A stretch of 64,000 nucleotides of DNA, taken from Rhodoblastus sp. 17X3. GTDB lineage: Bacteria; Pseudomonadota; Alphaproteobacteria; Rhizobiales; Beijerinckiaceae. The position numbers were made by a program, and so were the translations under genes. The notes beneath the pieces are model-generated. The model did not search any database and was not told the origin of the DNA. It saw only the letters and a program-made list of their open reading frames with translations. Position 1 is the stretch's first letter. Each line of letters begins with the position of its first letter. The stretch is taken from assembly GCF_030056575.1 (NCBI RefSeq), contig NZ_JASHHX010000002.1:248001-312000 (forward strand). Reading direction: 5' to 3'. Shown piece after piece: positions 18,468 to 27,027 of this stretch.

Positions 18468-20357
18468 TTATTTTCCGGCCTTGGCGCTGGCTTTCGCGGG
18501 CGGCGCATCAACGGATTTGGGGCTGTTGAGGTCCCAACTCTTGTCCAGCAAGGGATCGAGCGCGGTGCCCTCCGCCGCATCGTAAATGCGCGGCTTGCCA
18601 TTGGGCGCGGCGTTGACGAGGCCTCCCGCATAGCCAAGGGCGCTGCTTTCAACCGGCGCTGCCGGGCCATCGAGATCGGCGGCGGCGACGACGCGTCCGC
18701 GCGCATCCGGCGCCCTGGGCGTCTGAACCTCCGCCGCGGGGCCATCGAGATCGTTCTCGGCCTGGGTGATTCCGCCAAGCTGTACGTTGCCGAGCGCGTC
18801 GGCATATTGGGCTGGGCCCGCCAAGCCCTGGGCCGGGACATAGTCCGCAAGGCGAACCGGTCCCGAGGACGCGCCGGGCAGCACGGGCGAGACCCGCGCG
18901 ATCAGGTCCGGGTCATGCGCCAAGCGTGGCGGCAAAGGCGCCCGTCCGACGCGACGGGCGTCGAATTCAGGCGCGTTCGGCGCGAGGCCATATTGCGAGG
19001 GCCGTGCGCGCTCGGCGCCCTTGTCGCGGCGTGGAGCCGGGGCCGCCGGGGCGACCGCCGCGGGTGGCTGGGTCGCCGGAGCTTGCGTCGTGGGCGCAAC
19101 GGCGCCCGGAGCTGGACTGCCGGGCGTTCCCGGCGCTTTGACCTTGCTATTCTGCTCGATCTGGCGCCAGCGCTGCACATTGCGATTATGCGAATCGAGG
19201 GAATCCGAAAAGACGTGGCCGCCGGTTCCATCCGCGACGAAATAGAGATCCTGCGTGCGCGACGGATTGGCGACGGCCTCCATCGCGGCGCGGCCGGGAT
19301 TGGCGATCGGTCCGGGCGGCAATCCGTCGATGACATAGGTGTTATAGGCGCTGGCCGTGTCAATATCCGTGCGCGTGAGCGGCCGGCCCAGCGGCCCCTG
19401 CCCGCCCACGAGGCCATAGATGATGGTCGGATCGGATTGCAGCCGCATATGCTTGCGCAGGCGATTGATGAAAACGGAGGCGACGCGCGGACGCTCGTCC
19501 GCCTTTCCGGTCTCCTTTTCCACGATCGAGGCGAGCGTGACCAGTTCATAGGGCGAGGAGAGCGGCAGGTCCGACGCGCGACGACGCCAGATCTCGTCGA
19601 GCAGCGCCTTCTGGTCATGCACCATCTTCTGGAGGAGCTTGTCGCGGCTGTCGCCGCGCTGGAATTTGTAAGTTTCCGGCAAAAGCGCGCCTTCGCGCGG
19701 AATGTCGCGGATATCGCCGGCCAGAATGTCGCTCTCGCGAAGGCGCTCGACGATCTGCTGGCTGGTTAATCCCTCGGGGATGGTGAGCGAGTGCAGGATC
19801 GCCTTGCCCGATACGATGGTGTCAATCACTTCCTGCAGCGAGGCGTTCTGCTTGAACAAATATTCGCCCGCCTTGAGTTTGGAGCGGGCGCCTTCCACAA
19901 ACAAGGTCAGCGTGAACAGGAACGGGCTGTCGATGACGCCCTGGGTCTGCAATTGCTCGATGATCTGATCGGAATCCGAGCCCTGCTGGATATAGACGAC
20001 CTTGTCGGCGGTCAGCGGCCCGGGCGCGCGCACGGCGCGGTCGGCGAATACGGCTCCGACGCCAGCAAGAAGCGCGGCGGCGAGCAGAAAGGTCAGAAAT
20101 CCGGACGCCGCGCCAAGGCGCGAAGGCTTGCGTTTCTTTTCGGGCGGAGGCGGCGGCGCGTCCTCGGGATGCAGCGCCTCGGCGGGGCTCAGCGCGCCGC
20201 GACGACCGAACAGGCTGGCGCCCGACCGTTCCGCCGGAGCGGACTTCGGCTTGTCCCGGTCGCCGTGATCCTGGACGCCCGCATCATAGCCGCCAGTTTC
20301 CTGGCCACCCGATGATTCCTGGCCACCCAGCTCGGTGTCCCGCGGTTCTTCGCTCAT
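18468..20357 (-). CDS. mltG: Endolytic murein transglycosylase MltG with a long C-terminal extension
   Basis: Cuts nascent glycan strands to end their growth. 629 aa, far longer than E. coli MltG (340). Order: a cytoplasmic polar N-terminus (1-80), one membrane helix (FLTFLLAAALLAGVGAVF), and the YceG domain to about residue 385 with LASIVEKETG (catalytic Glu), SVFINRLRK and LQSDPTIIYG. A roughly 230-residue Pro/Ala-rich tail follows, with two LDGPAA repeats and a final segment, YDAAEGTALDPLLDKSWDLN. I recall similar terminal segments in other Hyphomicrobiales MltG, so the tail is probably functional. It lies in the fab cluster, as is common. Confidence 0.92.
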   Translation of the reverse strand: MSEEPRDTELGGQESSGGQETGGYDAGVQDHGDRDKPKSAPAERSGASLFGRRGALSPAEALHPEDAPPPPPEKKRKPSRLGAASGFLTFLLAAALLAGVGAVFADRAVRAPGPLTADKVVYIQQGSDSDQIIEQLQTQGVIDSPFLFTLTLFVEGARSKLKAGEYLFKQNASLQEVIDTIVSGKAILHSLTIPEGLTSQQIVERLRESDILAGDIRDIPREGALLPETYKFQRGDSRDKLLQKMVHDQKALLDEIWRRRASDLPLSSPYELVTLASIVEKETGKADERPRVASVFINRLRKHMRLQSDPTIIYGLVGGQGPLGRPLTRTDIDTASAYNTYVIDGLPPGPIANPGRAAMEAVANPSRTQDLYFVADGTGGHVFSDSLDSHNRNVQRWRQIEQNSKVKAPGTPGSPAPGAVAPTTQAPATQPPAAVAPAAPAPRRDKGAERARPSQYGLAPNAPEFDARRVGRAPLPPRLAHDPDLIARVSPVLPGASSGPVRLADYVPAQGLAGPAQYADALGNVQLGGITQAENDLDGPAAEVQTPRAPDARGRVVAAADLDGPAAPVESSALGYAGGLVNAAPNGKPRIYDAAEGTALDPLLDKSWDLNSPKSVDAPPAKASAKAGK

Positions 20358-20443
20358 GCCTTTGGCGCGCCTTGCTCTGATCCGCTTGCGCGGCGAAAGA
20401 TCATCCCACAGTTTGCCTTAATTTATGGCGAATTGAGGATCGA

Positions 20444-21700
20444 TCAGGCGAAACGTCTCATGATGAGCGAGGCGTTGGTGCCGCCGAAACCGAAGGAATT
20501 GGACAGAACGACGTTGATTTCACGCGGGCGCGGCTTGTGCGGCACGAGGTCGATCGCCGTCTCGAAGGCCGGATTGTCGAGGTTGATCGTGGCAGGAGCA
20601 ATCTGGTCGCGGATGGCGAGGATCGAGAAGATCGCCTCCACCGCGCCCGCGGCGCCGAGCAGATGGCCGACCGAGCTCTTGGTGGAGGACATCGAGATCG
20701 TGCTGGCCGCCGCGCCGACAACGCGCTCGACCGCCCGCAGCTCGATGCCGTCGGCCATGGTCGAGGTGCCATGGGCGTTGACATAGTCGATCTCGGCGGG
20801 CGTGACGCCTGCGCGCTTGATAGCCGCCTGCATGCAGCGGAAGGCGCCGTCGCCATCTTCTGAGGGCGCGGTGATGTGATGGGCGTCGCCCGACATGCCG
20901 TAGCCGATGACTTCGGCATAGATATGCGCGCCGCGCGCCTGGGCGTGCTCCAGCGATTCCAGCACGACGCAGCCGGCGCCCTCGCCCATCACGAAGCCGT
21001 CGCGATCGCGGTCGTAAGGCCGCGAGGCAGCCTTCGGGTTGTCGTTGAAAGAAGTGGCCAGAGCCTTGCAGGCCGCGAAACCGGCGATCCCGATCCGGTT
21101 GCAGGCCGATTCGGCGCCGCCGGCGACCATGACCTCGGCGTCGCCGAGCGCGATCAGCCGCGCCGCGTCGCCAATTGCATGGGTTCCGGTCGAGCAGGCC
21201 GTGACGACCGCATGATTCGGGCCTTTGAGCCCGTGCATGATCGAAACATGGCCGCCGATGAGATTGATGAGGCGCCCGGGAACGAAGAAGGGCGACACGC
21301 GGCGCGGGCCTTTCTCGTTCAGGACCAGGGTCGTCTCGTAAATACCGCCAAGTCCGCCGATTCCAGAGCCGATCAGGACGCCGGTTTCGATCTGGTCCTG
21401 ATAGGTCTTGGGCGCCCAATTGGCGTCTTTGAGCGCCTGCGCCGCCGCGGCGACGCCGAAGATGATGAAATCGTCGACCTTGCGCTGCTCCTTGGGTTCC
21501 ATCCAGTCATCCGGATTGAAGGCGTCGGGGGCGTCCCTGCGCGGAACCTGCATCGCGATCTGACAAGCAAGATCGGAGGCTTCAAAGCCTTCGATTCGCC
21601 CGGCGCCGCTTTCGCCGGCCAGCAGACGTTTCCAGGTTTCCTCGTAGCCGCTGGCTAGCGGCGAAACCATGCCCAATCCCGTAACGACGACCCTGCGCAT
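20444..21700 (-). CDS. fabF: 3-oxoacyl-ACP synthase II
   Basis: Condenses malonyl-ACP with acyl-ACP in fatty-acid elongation. 418 aa from the ATG at 21700, which has GAGGGAG five bases upstream (the frame opens 7 codons earlier without support). Catalytic triad: Cys in VVTACSTGTHA, His in NAHGTST, His in SVGHLLGAAGAVE, with the C-terminal GFGGTNASL loop. Follows acpP by 157 bp, the normal acpP-fabF order. Confidence 0.97.
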   Translation of the reverse strand: MRRVVVTGLGMVSPLASGYEETWKRLLAGESGAGRIEGFEASDLACQIAMQVPRRDAPDAFNPDDWMEPKEQRKVDDFIIFGVAAAAQALKDANWAPKTYQDQIETGVLIGSGIGGLGGIYETTLVLNEKGPRRVSPFFVPGRLINLIGGHVSIMHGLKGPNHAVVTACSTGTHAIGDAARLIALGDAEVMVAGGAESACNRIGIAGFAACKALATSFNDNPKAASRPYDRDRDGFVMGEGAGCVVLESLEHAQARGAHIYAEVIGYGMSGDAHHITAPSEDGDGAFRCMQAAIKRAGVTPAEIDYVNAHGTSTMADGIELRAVERVVGAAASTISMSSTKSSVGHLLGAAGAVEAIFSILAIRDQIAPATINLDNPAFETAIDLVPHKPRPREINVVLSNSFGFGGTNASLIMRRFA

Positions 21701-21857
21701 TAGCTCCCTCGGGCTTTGCATTCGACGCTCAGGCGCAACCTTGCGCCAGAGCGGACCAACCAGACGAACACGCCGAACGGAGCCGGCGCTCCTAATGTCA
21801 AACGCGCGCGCCCGACGCCAGGCCGAACGCGCGCGAACAAGTCCTCACGAGCTGAAA

Positions 21858-22100
21858 TCAGCCCTGAGCCGTGGCCTTTTCCAGGAACTTCACCGCGTCG
21901 CCGACCGTCACGATCGTCTCGGCGGCGTCATCGGGGATCTCCACGCCGAATTCTTCCTCGAAGGCCATGACCAGCTCGACGGTGTCGAGCGAGTCGGCGC
22001 CCAGATCGTCGATGAAATTGGCGCTGTCGACCACCTTGTCGGCGTCCACGCCGAGGTGTTCGATCACAATCTTTTTCACGCGCTCGGCGACATCGCTCAT
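21858..22100 (-). CDS. acpP: Acyl carrier protein
   Basis: Carries acyl chains on a 4'-phosphopantetheine attached to S37 in the GADSLDTVE motif. 80 aa, acidic and helical, near-identical in pattern to other alphaproteobacterial AcpP. ACGAGGAAAC gives a good ribosome-binding site before the ATG. A 215-bp gap separates it from fabG, so it probably has its own promoter, as expected for a highly expressed protein. Confidence 0.98.
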   Translation of the reverse strand: MSDVAERVKKIVIEHLGVDADKVVDSANFIDDLGADSLDTVELVMAFEEEFGVEIPDDAAETIVTVGDAVKFLEKATAQG

Positions 22101-22315
22101 CTTTAGTTTCCTCGTTATATAGAACTGACGGCGCGCCTGAAGGCAGGCCTGGGCGCGCTGGGGAGTGACCGATCCGCCGACGCGAAAATTTCAGCCCGCA
22201 GCGAAATTTCACACGTTGGAACGTACAAACCGAGGCTTGCTAACATACTTCCGTCACGATTGCGAGGCCCACTTGCGGTTAAAGCCGCAGCCTACGCACC
22301 GCAGACGCAAGTAAT

Positions 22316-23053
22316 TCAAATCATTGCCATTCCGCCGTTGACATGAAGGGTCTGACCGGTGACGTAGGCGGCTTCCGAACTGGCGAGAAACACGCAGGCG
22401 GCGCCAATATCCTCGCCCTGGCCAAGATGACCCGAGGGAATCGTCGCCAGAATGGCTTCTTTCTGCTTGTCCGTCAGGACGTCGGTCATCGGGCTGGCGA
22501 TGAATCCCGGCGCGACGCAATTGACCGTGACGTTGCGCGAAGCGACCTCGGCGGCGAGCGATTTGCTCATCCCGATCAGGCCGGCCTTGGAGGCGGCGTA
22601 ATTGGCCTGCCCGCCATTGCCGGTGACGCCGACGATCGAGGTGATGTTCACGATGCGGCCATAGCGGCGCTTCATCATGCCCTTCAGCACCGAACGTGAC
22701 AGGCGGAACGCCGACGTCAGGTTGACGGTCAGCACCGTCTCCCAATCCTCGTCCTTCATGCGCAGGAACAGGCCGTCTCGGGTCACGCCGGCGTTGTTGA
22801 CCAGGATATCGAGCGGGCCAGCAAGGGCCTCGGCCTCGGGAACGAGTTTTTCGACGGCGTCCTTGTCGGAAAGGTTGCAGACCGCGACGAACGCGCCTTC
22901 TCCGAGTTCGGCGGCGAGAACGTCGAGGGCCTCGCGGCGCGTGCCCGAAAGCACGACTTTCGCGCCCTGCTTGTGCAGGGAGCGGGCGATCGCGGAGCCG
23001 AGGCCGCCGCTGGCGCCGGTGACGAGCGCGACGCGATTGCTCAGATCAAACAT
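22316..23053 (-). CDS. fabG: 3-oxoacyl-ACP reductase
   Basis: NADPH-dependent reduction of 3-oxoacyl-ACP. 245 aa from the ATG at 23053, with GGAG upstream. SDR features: TGASGGLGSAIA (cofactor glycines), NNAGVTRDG, catalytic S139, Y152 and K156 (NYAASKAG), and VAPGFIASPMT. The C-terminus ends in TLHVNGGMAMI, typical of FabG. Twenty bases downstream of fabD. Confidence 0.97.
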   Translation of the reverse strand: MFDLSNRVALVTGASGGLGSAIARSLHKQGAKVVLSGTRREALDVLAAELGEGAFVAVCNLSDKDAVEKLVPEAEALAGPLDILVNNAGVTRDGLFLRMKDEDWETVLTVNLTSAFRLSRSVLKGMMKRRYGRIVNITSIVGVTGNGGQANYAASKAGLIGMSKSLAAEVASRNVTVNCVAPGFIASPMTDVLTDKQKEAILATIPSGHLGQGEDIGAACVFLASSEAAYVTGQTLHVNGGMAMI

Positions 23054-23073
23054 GAGAAACTCCGGATAAAGGA

Positions 23074-24021
23074 TCAAACCGTCAGTGAAAAACTCTCAAC
23101 GTCCGCCGGCACGCCGACATTGAGCGCACGCGCGCCTTCGGCCGTGCGCTTGACCAGACCGGCCAGAACCTTGCCGGCGCCGATTTCAACGAACAGATCG
23201 ACGCCCTGCCTGTGCATATAGCCCATGCACTCGCGCCAGCGCACGGTCCCGCAAACCTGGGCGACCAGCAATTTGCGGATTTCGTCCGGGTCGCGCACGG
23301 GCGCGGCGGTGACATTGGCGACCACGTCCACGACCGGCGGCAGGATGCTCGTTTCGGCCAGCGCGGCGCGCATGGCCTCGGCGGCAGGCGCCATCAGGGC
23401 GCAATGGAAGGGCGCGGACACCGGCAGCAGCATGGCGCGCTTGATGCCGTTTTCCTTGGCGATTTCAATTGCCAGATCCACAGCCTGCTTCGCGCCGGAC
23501 ACCACGATTTGCCCGCCGCCATTGTCATTGGCGACTTCGCACAGGCTGCCTGAGGCCGCCGTGGCTTCGCCGGCGATCTTCGCGGCCAGCTCCGGCTCCG
23601 CGCCGAGCAGGGCCGCCATGGCGCCCTCGCCGACCGGAACGGCCTTCTGCATGGCCTGACCGCGCAGGCGCAGCAGGCGGGCGGCGTCGGAGACCGTCAG
23701 GGCGCCGGCGGCGGCGAGCGCGGAATATTCGCCCAGCGAATGACCGGCGACAAAACGCGCGTCGCGCGCCAGCTTCACGCCCTTCTCGGCCTCAAGCGCG
23801 CGCAGGGCGGCGAGGCTCACGGCCATCAGGGTCGGCTGGGCGTTAGCGGTCAGCTGCAGCTGTGCGGGATCGCCCTCGAACATCAGGGTCGAAAGCTTTT
23901 CGCCGAGCGCCTCGTCGACTTCCTGGAAAACGTCGCGCGAGGCGGCGAAAGCCTCGTAAAGCGCCTTGCCCATGCCGACGGCCTGGGAGCCCTGCCCCGG
24001 AAAGAGAAATGCGACGGTCAC
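23074..24021 (-). CDS. fabD: Malonyl-CoA:ACP transacylase
   Basis: Loads malonyl groups onto ACP. 315 aa. Starts with GTG (CAC at 24019-24021 on the plus strand) with AGGA six bases upstream, giving the canonical TVAFLFPGQGSQ N-terminus. The nucleophile S95 lies in GHSLGEYSAL and the catalytic histidine in SAPFHCALM. First gene of the fabD-fabG-acpP-fabF cluster, divergent from rpsF. Confidence 0.96.
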   Translation of the reverse strand: MTVAFLFPGQGSQAVGMGKALYEAFAASRDVFQEVDEALGEKLSTLMFEGDPAQLQLTANAQPTLMAVSLAALRALEAEKGVKLARDARFVAGHSLGEYSALAAAGALTVSDAARLLRLRGQAMQKAVPVGEGAMAALLGAEPELAAKIAGEATAASGSLCEVANDNGGGQIVVSGAKQAVDLAIEIAKENGIKRAMLLPVSAPFHCALMAPAAEAMRAALAETSILPPVVDVVANVTAAPVRDPDEIRKLLVAQVCGTVRWRECMGYMHRQGVDLFVEIGAGKVLAGLVKRTAEGARALNVGVPADVESFSLTV

Positions 24022-24250
24022 TTGCGGTCCTGCCTCGTTTTACGTCAAATCGCTGTCGGCAATGGCGCCGCCTGTCGCGCCTGTCAAGGCGGCGCGCGCA
24101 AAAGCCCAGCAATTGCGCGCTTTTCGCTTGATCGGCGGCGAAATCCCGTTATAAGGCGCGCTTCGTCCCTCGGCCGGGGGCTGAACGGAAGGCCGCGCTT
24201 GCGGCTGGGTTTACCCGTCTTCCCGTGTTCCCGCCTTCGAAATGTTTCCG

Positions 24251-24316
24251 TCGAGCCTTTCTCCGGGCTCGAAGGGCTCCGCGCCGGGATGGATGAAACT
24301 GGCGGCTCAAGCCGCC
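24251..24316 (+). promoter_or_regulatory. Structured rpsF leader, possible S6:S18 autoregulatory site
   Basis: Within the 320-bp gap between fabD and rpsF two hairpins lie just upstream of the rpsF ribosome-binding site. The first pairs 24251-24257 with 24266-24272 around a loop containing CTCCG. The second pairs 24301-24306 with 24311-24316 around a TCAA loop. Many bacteria regulate rpsF-rpsR through an S6:S18-binding leader with a conserved CCG. This is a positional candidate only, and I could not fit it to the published consensus with certainty. Confidence 0.3.
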
Positions 24317-24341
24317 GGGAATCATAGAGAAAGGCAATGAC

Positions 24342-24779
24342 ATGGCTCTTTATGAGCACGTTTTCCTTGCTCGCCAGGATCTGACCGCCCAGCAGACGGA
24401 AGCCCTGACCGAGCAGTTCAAGGCCACCGTGACCAGCCTCGGCGGCACTGTCGGCAAGGTGGAATATTGGGGCGTCAAGTCCCTCGCCTACCGGATCAAG
24501 AAGAACCGCAAGGCGCATTTCACCCTCATCAACCTCGAAGCCCCGCCGGCCGCCCTGGCCGAGGCCGAGCGTCAGTGGTCGATCAGCGAAGACATCCTGC
24601 GCTCCCTGACCATCCGCGTCGACGCCCTCGAAGACGGCCCGTCCGCCATGCTGCGCAAGCGCGATGACGACGACCGTGGCGATCGCGGCGATCGTGGCGA
24701 TCGCCCGGGCCGTGGCGGCCCCGGCGGCCGTCCGCCGCGCCCGCGCCGTGACGACAACGCTGAAGGAGGACAGTTCTGA
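24342..24779 (+). CDS. rpsF: 30S ribosomal protein S6
   Basis: Binds 16S rRNA with S18 in the platform of the 30S subunit. 145 aa. The ferredoxin-like S6 domain covers residues 1-95 ([33 protein letters not shown]). The remaining 50 residues form a disordered charged tail with three DRGD repeats and a Gly/Arg/Pro-rich stretch. Such tails occur in alphaproteobacterial S6, but their length varies. The stop overlaps the rpsR ATG (TGATG). Confidence 0.97.
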   Translation: MALYEHVFLARQDLTAQQTEALTEQFKATVTSLGGTVGKVEYWGVKSLAYRIKKNRKAHFTLINLEAPPAALAEAERQWSISEDILRSLTIRVDALEDGPSAMLRKRDDDDRGDRGDRGDRPGRGGPGGRPPRPRRDDNAEGGQF

Positions 24780-25024
24780 TGACCACCGCCGCCGCCCCCG
24801 CGCGCCGCCCCTTCTTCCGCCGTCGCAAGACCTGCCCGTTCACGGGGCCGAATGCGCCGAAGATCGACTACAAGGACACGCGTCTGCTGTCGCGCTACAT
24901 CTCCGAGCGCGGCAAGATCGTGCCCTCGCGCATCACCGCCGTCTCGGCCAAGAAGCAGCGCGAACTGGCTCAGGCCATCAAGCGCGCCCGCTTCCTCGGC
25001 TTGCTGCCTTACGTGATCGTCTGA
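24779..25024 (+). CDS. rpsR: 30S ribosomal protein S18
   Basis: Small-subunit protein that pairs with S6. 81 aa with the family core [37 protein letters not shown] and the C-terminal [10 protein letters not shown]. The single cysteine in KTCPF is the usual one. Co-translated with rpsF and followed by a strong hairpin. Confidence 0.98.
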   Translation: MTTAAAPARRPFFRRRKTCPFTGPNAPKIDYKDTRLLSRYISERGKIVPSRITAVSAKKQRELAQAIKRARFLGLLPYVIV

Positions 25025-25034
25025 TCTGACACTC

Positions 25035-25071
25035 GCGCCGCGCGAGCCATTCGCGCGGCGCCGCTTTCGTT
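25035..25071 (+). terminator. Hairpin after rpsR (possible partial terminator)
   Basis: An 11-bp GC-rich perfect stem (25035-25045 with 25051-25061, loop GCCAT) follows the rpsR stop by ten bases. The downstream CGCTTTCGTT is only moderately T-rich, so it may stop some transcripts and let others read into the DUF2232 gene and rplI. It could also act as an RNA-stability element. Confidence 0.45.
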
Positions 25072-25167
25072 GGGGCGGGCTATGATCCGTCTCTAACCGC
25101 CCTCGCATGACCCTCAATTCCGCACTCGGAACAAGGTCAGGCGCATGGTTCCGGGACAGCAGGGTAA

Positions 25168-26160
25168 ATGAACGACAATTTTCCGCCGGCCAATTGGCCC
25201 GACCGCGCCGTGGCTTTCGGCGCCGGGCTCGCCAGCGCCCTCCTTTTCGTCGTCTCGACGCGTGGCTCCAGCCTCGCGATGGCGCTCGCCTATTTTTCCC
25301 CGCTGCCCCTTATGATCGCCGCCGCCGGATTCTCCTTTCCGGCCGCCCTGGTCGGCGCGCTCGCCGGCGCCGCGCTGCTCGTTTATGCCGCCCAGCTCCC
25401 CTTCGGCCTCGGCTATTTCCTCGGCTTTGCAGGACCAGCGCTCTTGCTTGCGGCTTTGCTCCAGGCTCCCCTGGCCTCGCGCGATTCCGCCTCGCCTGCG
25501 CCGCGTTTCATGACGCCGGGCGCCCTGCTGGCGACGATCATCCTGTTGGCCATCGGCGTCGCCGGACTGGGCGTCGTCGCTCTCGTTACGCATTACCATG
25601 GCTTCGACGCCGCGCTGACCGCCATTCTGAAGCGCCTCGGCCCGGCTCTGGACGAGCTGGCGTCCGGCCTGCGGCCGGTGGCGCCGGATCTCGAGGCGGA
25701 CAAGATCAAGCGCCTTCTGGTCATGAGCGCCCCCGCTGGCGTCGCCGCCTCGCAGACGCTGCTTCTCGCCGTCAACCTCTGGCTCGCGGCGCGGACAATC
25801 GAAATTTCCGGCCGTCTGCAGCGTCCCTGGCCGTCGCTGCCGGAAAATCTGGCGCTGCCGCGTCTCGTAGCGCCGCTCTTTCTGCTCGCCGCGGGCCTGT
25901 CGTTCAAGGGCGGCCTCGTTGGCGTCCTCGGCGGCGCCGTCGCAGCGGCGACCGGCTTCGGGCTGGCGCTGCATGGCCTCGCCGCGCTTCACGGACTGAC
26001 CCGCGACAACCGGTTTCGCGGCGCCTGGCTCTCCGGCCTCTACGCCGCGGTGCTTGTGCTCGAACCCTGGTCGGTCGTGGTTCTCGCCGTGTTCGGCGTG
26101 GTCGATTCCGCCTTTTCCCTTCGCGCCCGCAAGGCGCGCTCTACCACCGTCAAAATCTGA
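25168..26160 (+). CDS. DUF2232 family multi-spanning membrane protein
   Basis: 330 aa with about eight hydrophobic helices and very high Ala/Leu/Gly content. It lies between rpsR and rplI, where Hyphomicrobiales carry a DUF2232 protein (distantly YybS-like). The start [20 protein letters not shown] has AGGG immediately upstream. No catalytic motif is visible. Function unknown; a transport or substrate-binding membrane role is only a guess from topology. Confidence 0.8.
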   Translation: MNDNFPPANWPDRAVAFGAGLASALLFVVSTRGSSLAMALAYFSPLPLMIAAAGFSFPAALVGALAGAALLVYAAQLPFGLGYFLGFAGPALLLAALLQAPLASRDSASPAPRFMTPGALLATIILLAIGVAGLGVVALVTHYHGFDAALTAILKRLGPALDELASGLRPVAPDLEADKIKRLLVMSAPAGVAASQTLLLAVNLWLAARTIEISGRLQRPWPSLPENLALPRLVAPLFLLAAGLSFKGGLVGVLGGAVAAATGFGLALHGLAALHGLTRDNRFRGAWLSGLYAAVLVLEPWSVVVLAVFGVVDSAFSLRARKARSTTVKI

Positions 26161-26179
26161 TCAAACTGGAGTTCACATC

Positions 26180-26743
26180 ATGCAAGTCATTCTTCTCGAA
26201 CGCGTCGCCAAGCTGGGCCAGATGGGTGAAGTCGTCCGCGTGCGCGACGGCTACGCCCGCAACTTCCTGCTGCCGCGCGGCAAGGCGCTTCGCGCCACCG
26301 AAGCCAACAAGAAGCATTTCGAAGGCGAACGCGCCCAGCTCGAAGTCCGCAACCTCGAGCGCAAGAGCGAAGCCGAGGCTGTCGCCGAGAAGCTGAACGG
26401 CCAGATCTTCGTGATCCTGCGCCAGGCTGGCGAATCAGGCCAGCTTTACGGCTCCGTTTCGACCCGCGACATCGCCGAGGCCGCCACGGCCGGCGGCTTC
26501 ACTGTCGAGCGGCATCAGATCGTGCTGCATACGCCGATCAAGACGCTTGGCCTGCACAAGACCCCGGTTCATCTGCATCCGGAAGTCGATGTCGAGATCA
26601 CCGTCAATGTCGCCCGCTCCGCTGAAGAAGCCGAGCGTCAGGCGAAGGGCGAATCGGCCGTCGTGCGCGAAGAGACCACCATGGCCGATCTCGGCCTGGA
26701 AGTCGGCGCCGCCCTGGCCGAATCCGGCGACGTCGAGCTCTGA
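26180..26743 (+). CDS. rplI: 50S ribosomal protein L9
   Basis: Large-subunit protein that bridges ribosomal domains. 187 aa from the ATG at 26180 (GGAG upstream). The N-terminal domain [19 protein letters not shown]...[13 protein letters not shown] is diagnostic. A central helix (about 45-75) and the C-terminal domain ([15 protein letters not shown]) follow. About 40 residues longer than E. coli L9, with an acidic C-terminal tail. Ends in a perfect terminator. Confidence 0.98.
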   Translation: MQVILLERVAKLGQMGEVVRVRDGYARNFLLPRGKALRATEANKKHFEGERAQLEVRNLERKSEAEAVAEKLNGQIFVILRQAGESGQLYGSVSTRDIAEAATAGGFTVERHQIVLHTPIKTLGLHKTPVHLHPEVDVEITVNVARSAEEAERQAKGESAVVREETTMADLGLEVGAALAESGDVEL

Positions 26744-26770
26744 TCTTTAGTAAGCCGTTGAAACACAAGG

Positions 26771-26801
26771 CCGGACGGGAGCGATCCCGTCCGGTTTTTT
26801 T
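26771..26801 (+). terminator. Rho-independent terminator after rplI
   Basis: A perfect 10-bp stem, CCGGACGGGA with TCCCGTCCGG, around a GCGA loop, followed by seven T residues. It clearly ends the ribosomal-protein transcript before dnaB. Confidence 0.95.
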
Positions 26802-26945
26802 GCGCGTGGCGCCGGAGGCGCGGTCAAGCCAATTCGCCGCCCCCGCGCAATTTAGCCGTGGCCATGTGGACAACGTGGACAAGGCGAGGCGCTTAACGTT
26901 TCGTTGATTTCTTCCGTCCGAAGCCATGTCAGAACAATGCGGCGA

Positions 26946-26975
26946 TTGCGTATTCCGTCGCATCAATCCGATAAT
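26946..26975 (+). promoter_or_regulatory. Candidate dnaB promoter
   Basis: TTGCGT (26946-26951) and GATAAT (26970-26975) are separated by 18 bp in the gap after the rplI terminator. A start near 26982 would leave a 45-base leader before the dnaB ATG at 27028 and would exclude the in-frame extension from 26926. The match is moderate and was judged by eye. Confidence 0.3.
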
Positions 26976-27027
26976 TCACAATGATTCGGCGCGGCGGCCA
27001 GGCTGTCGCGCGAGGAATGGCGCTGCA

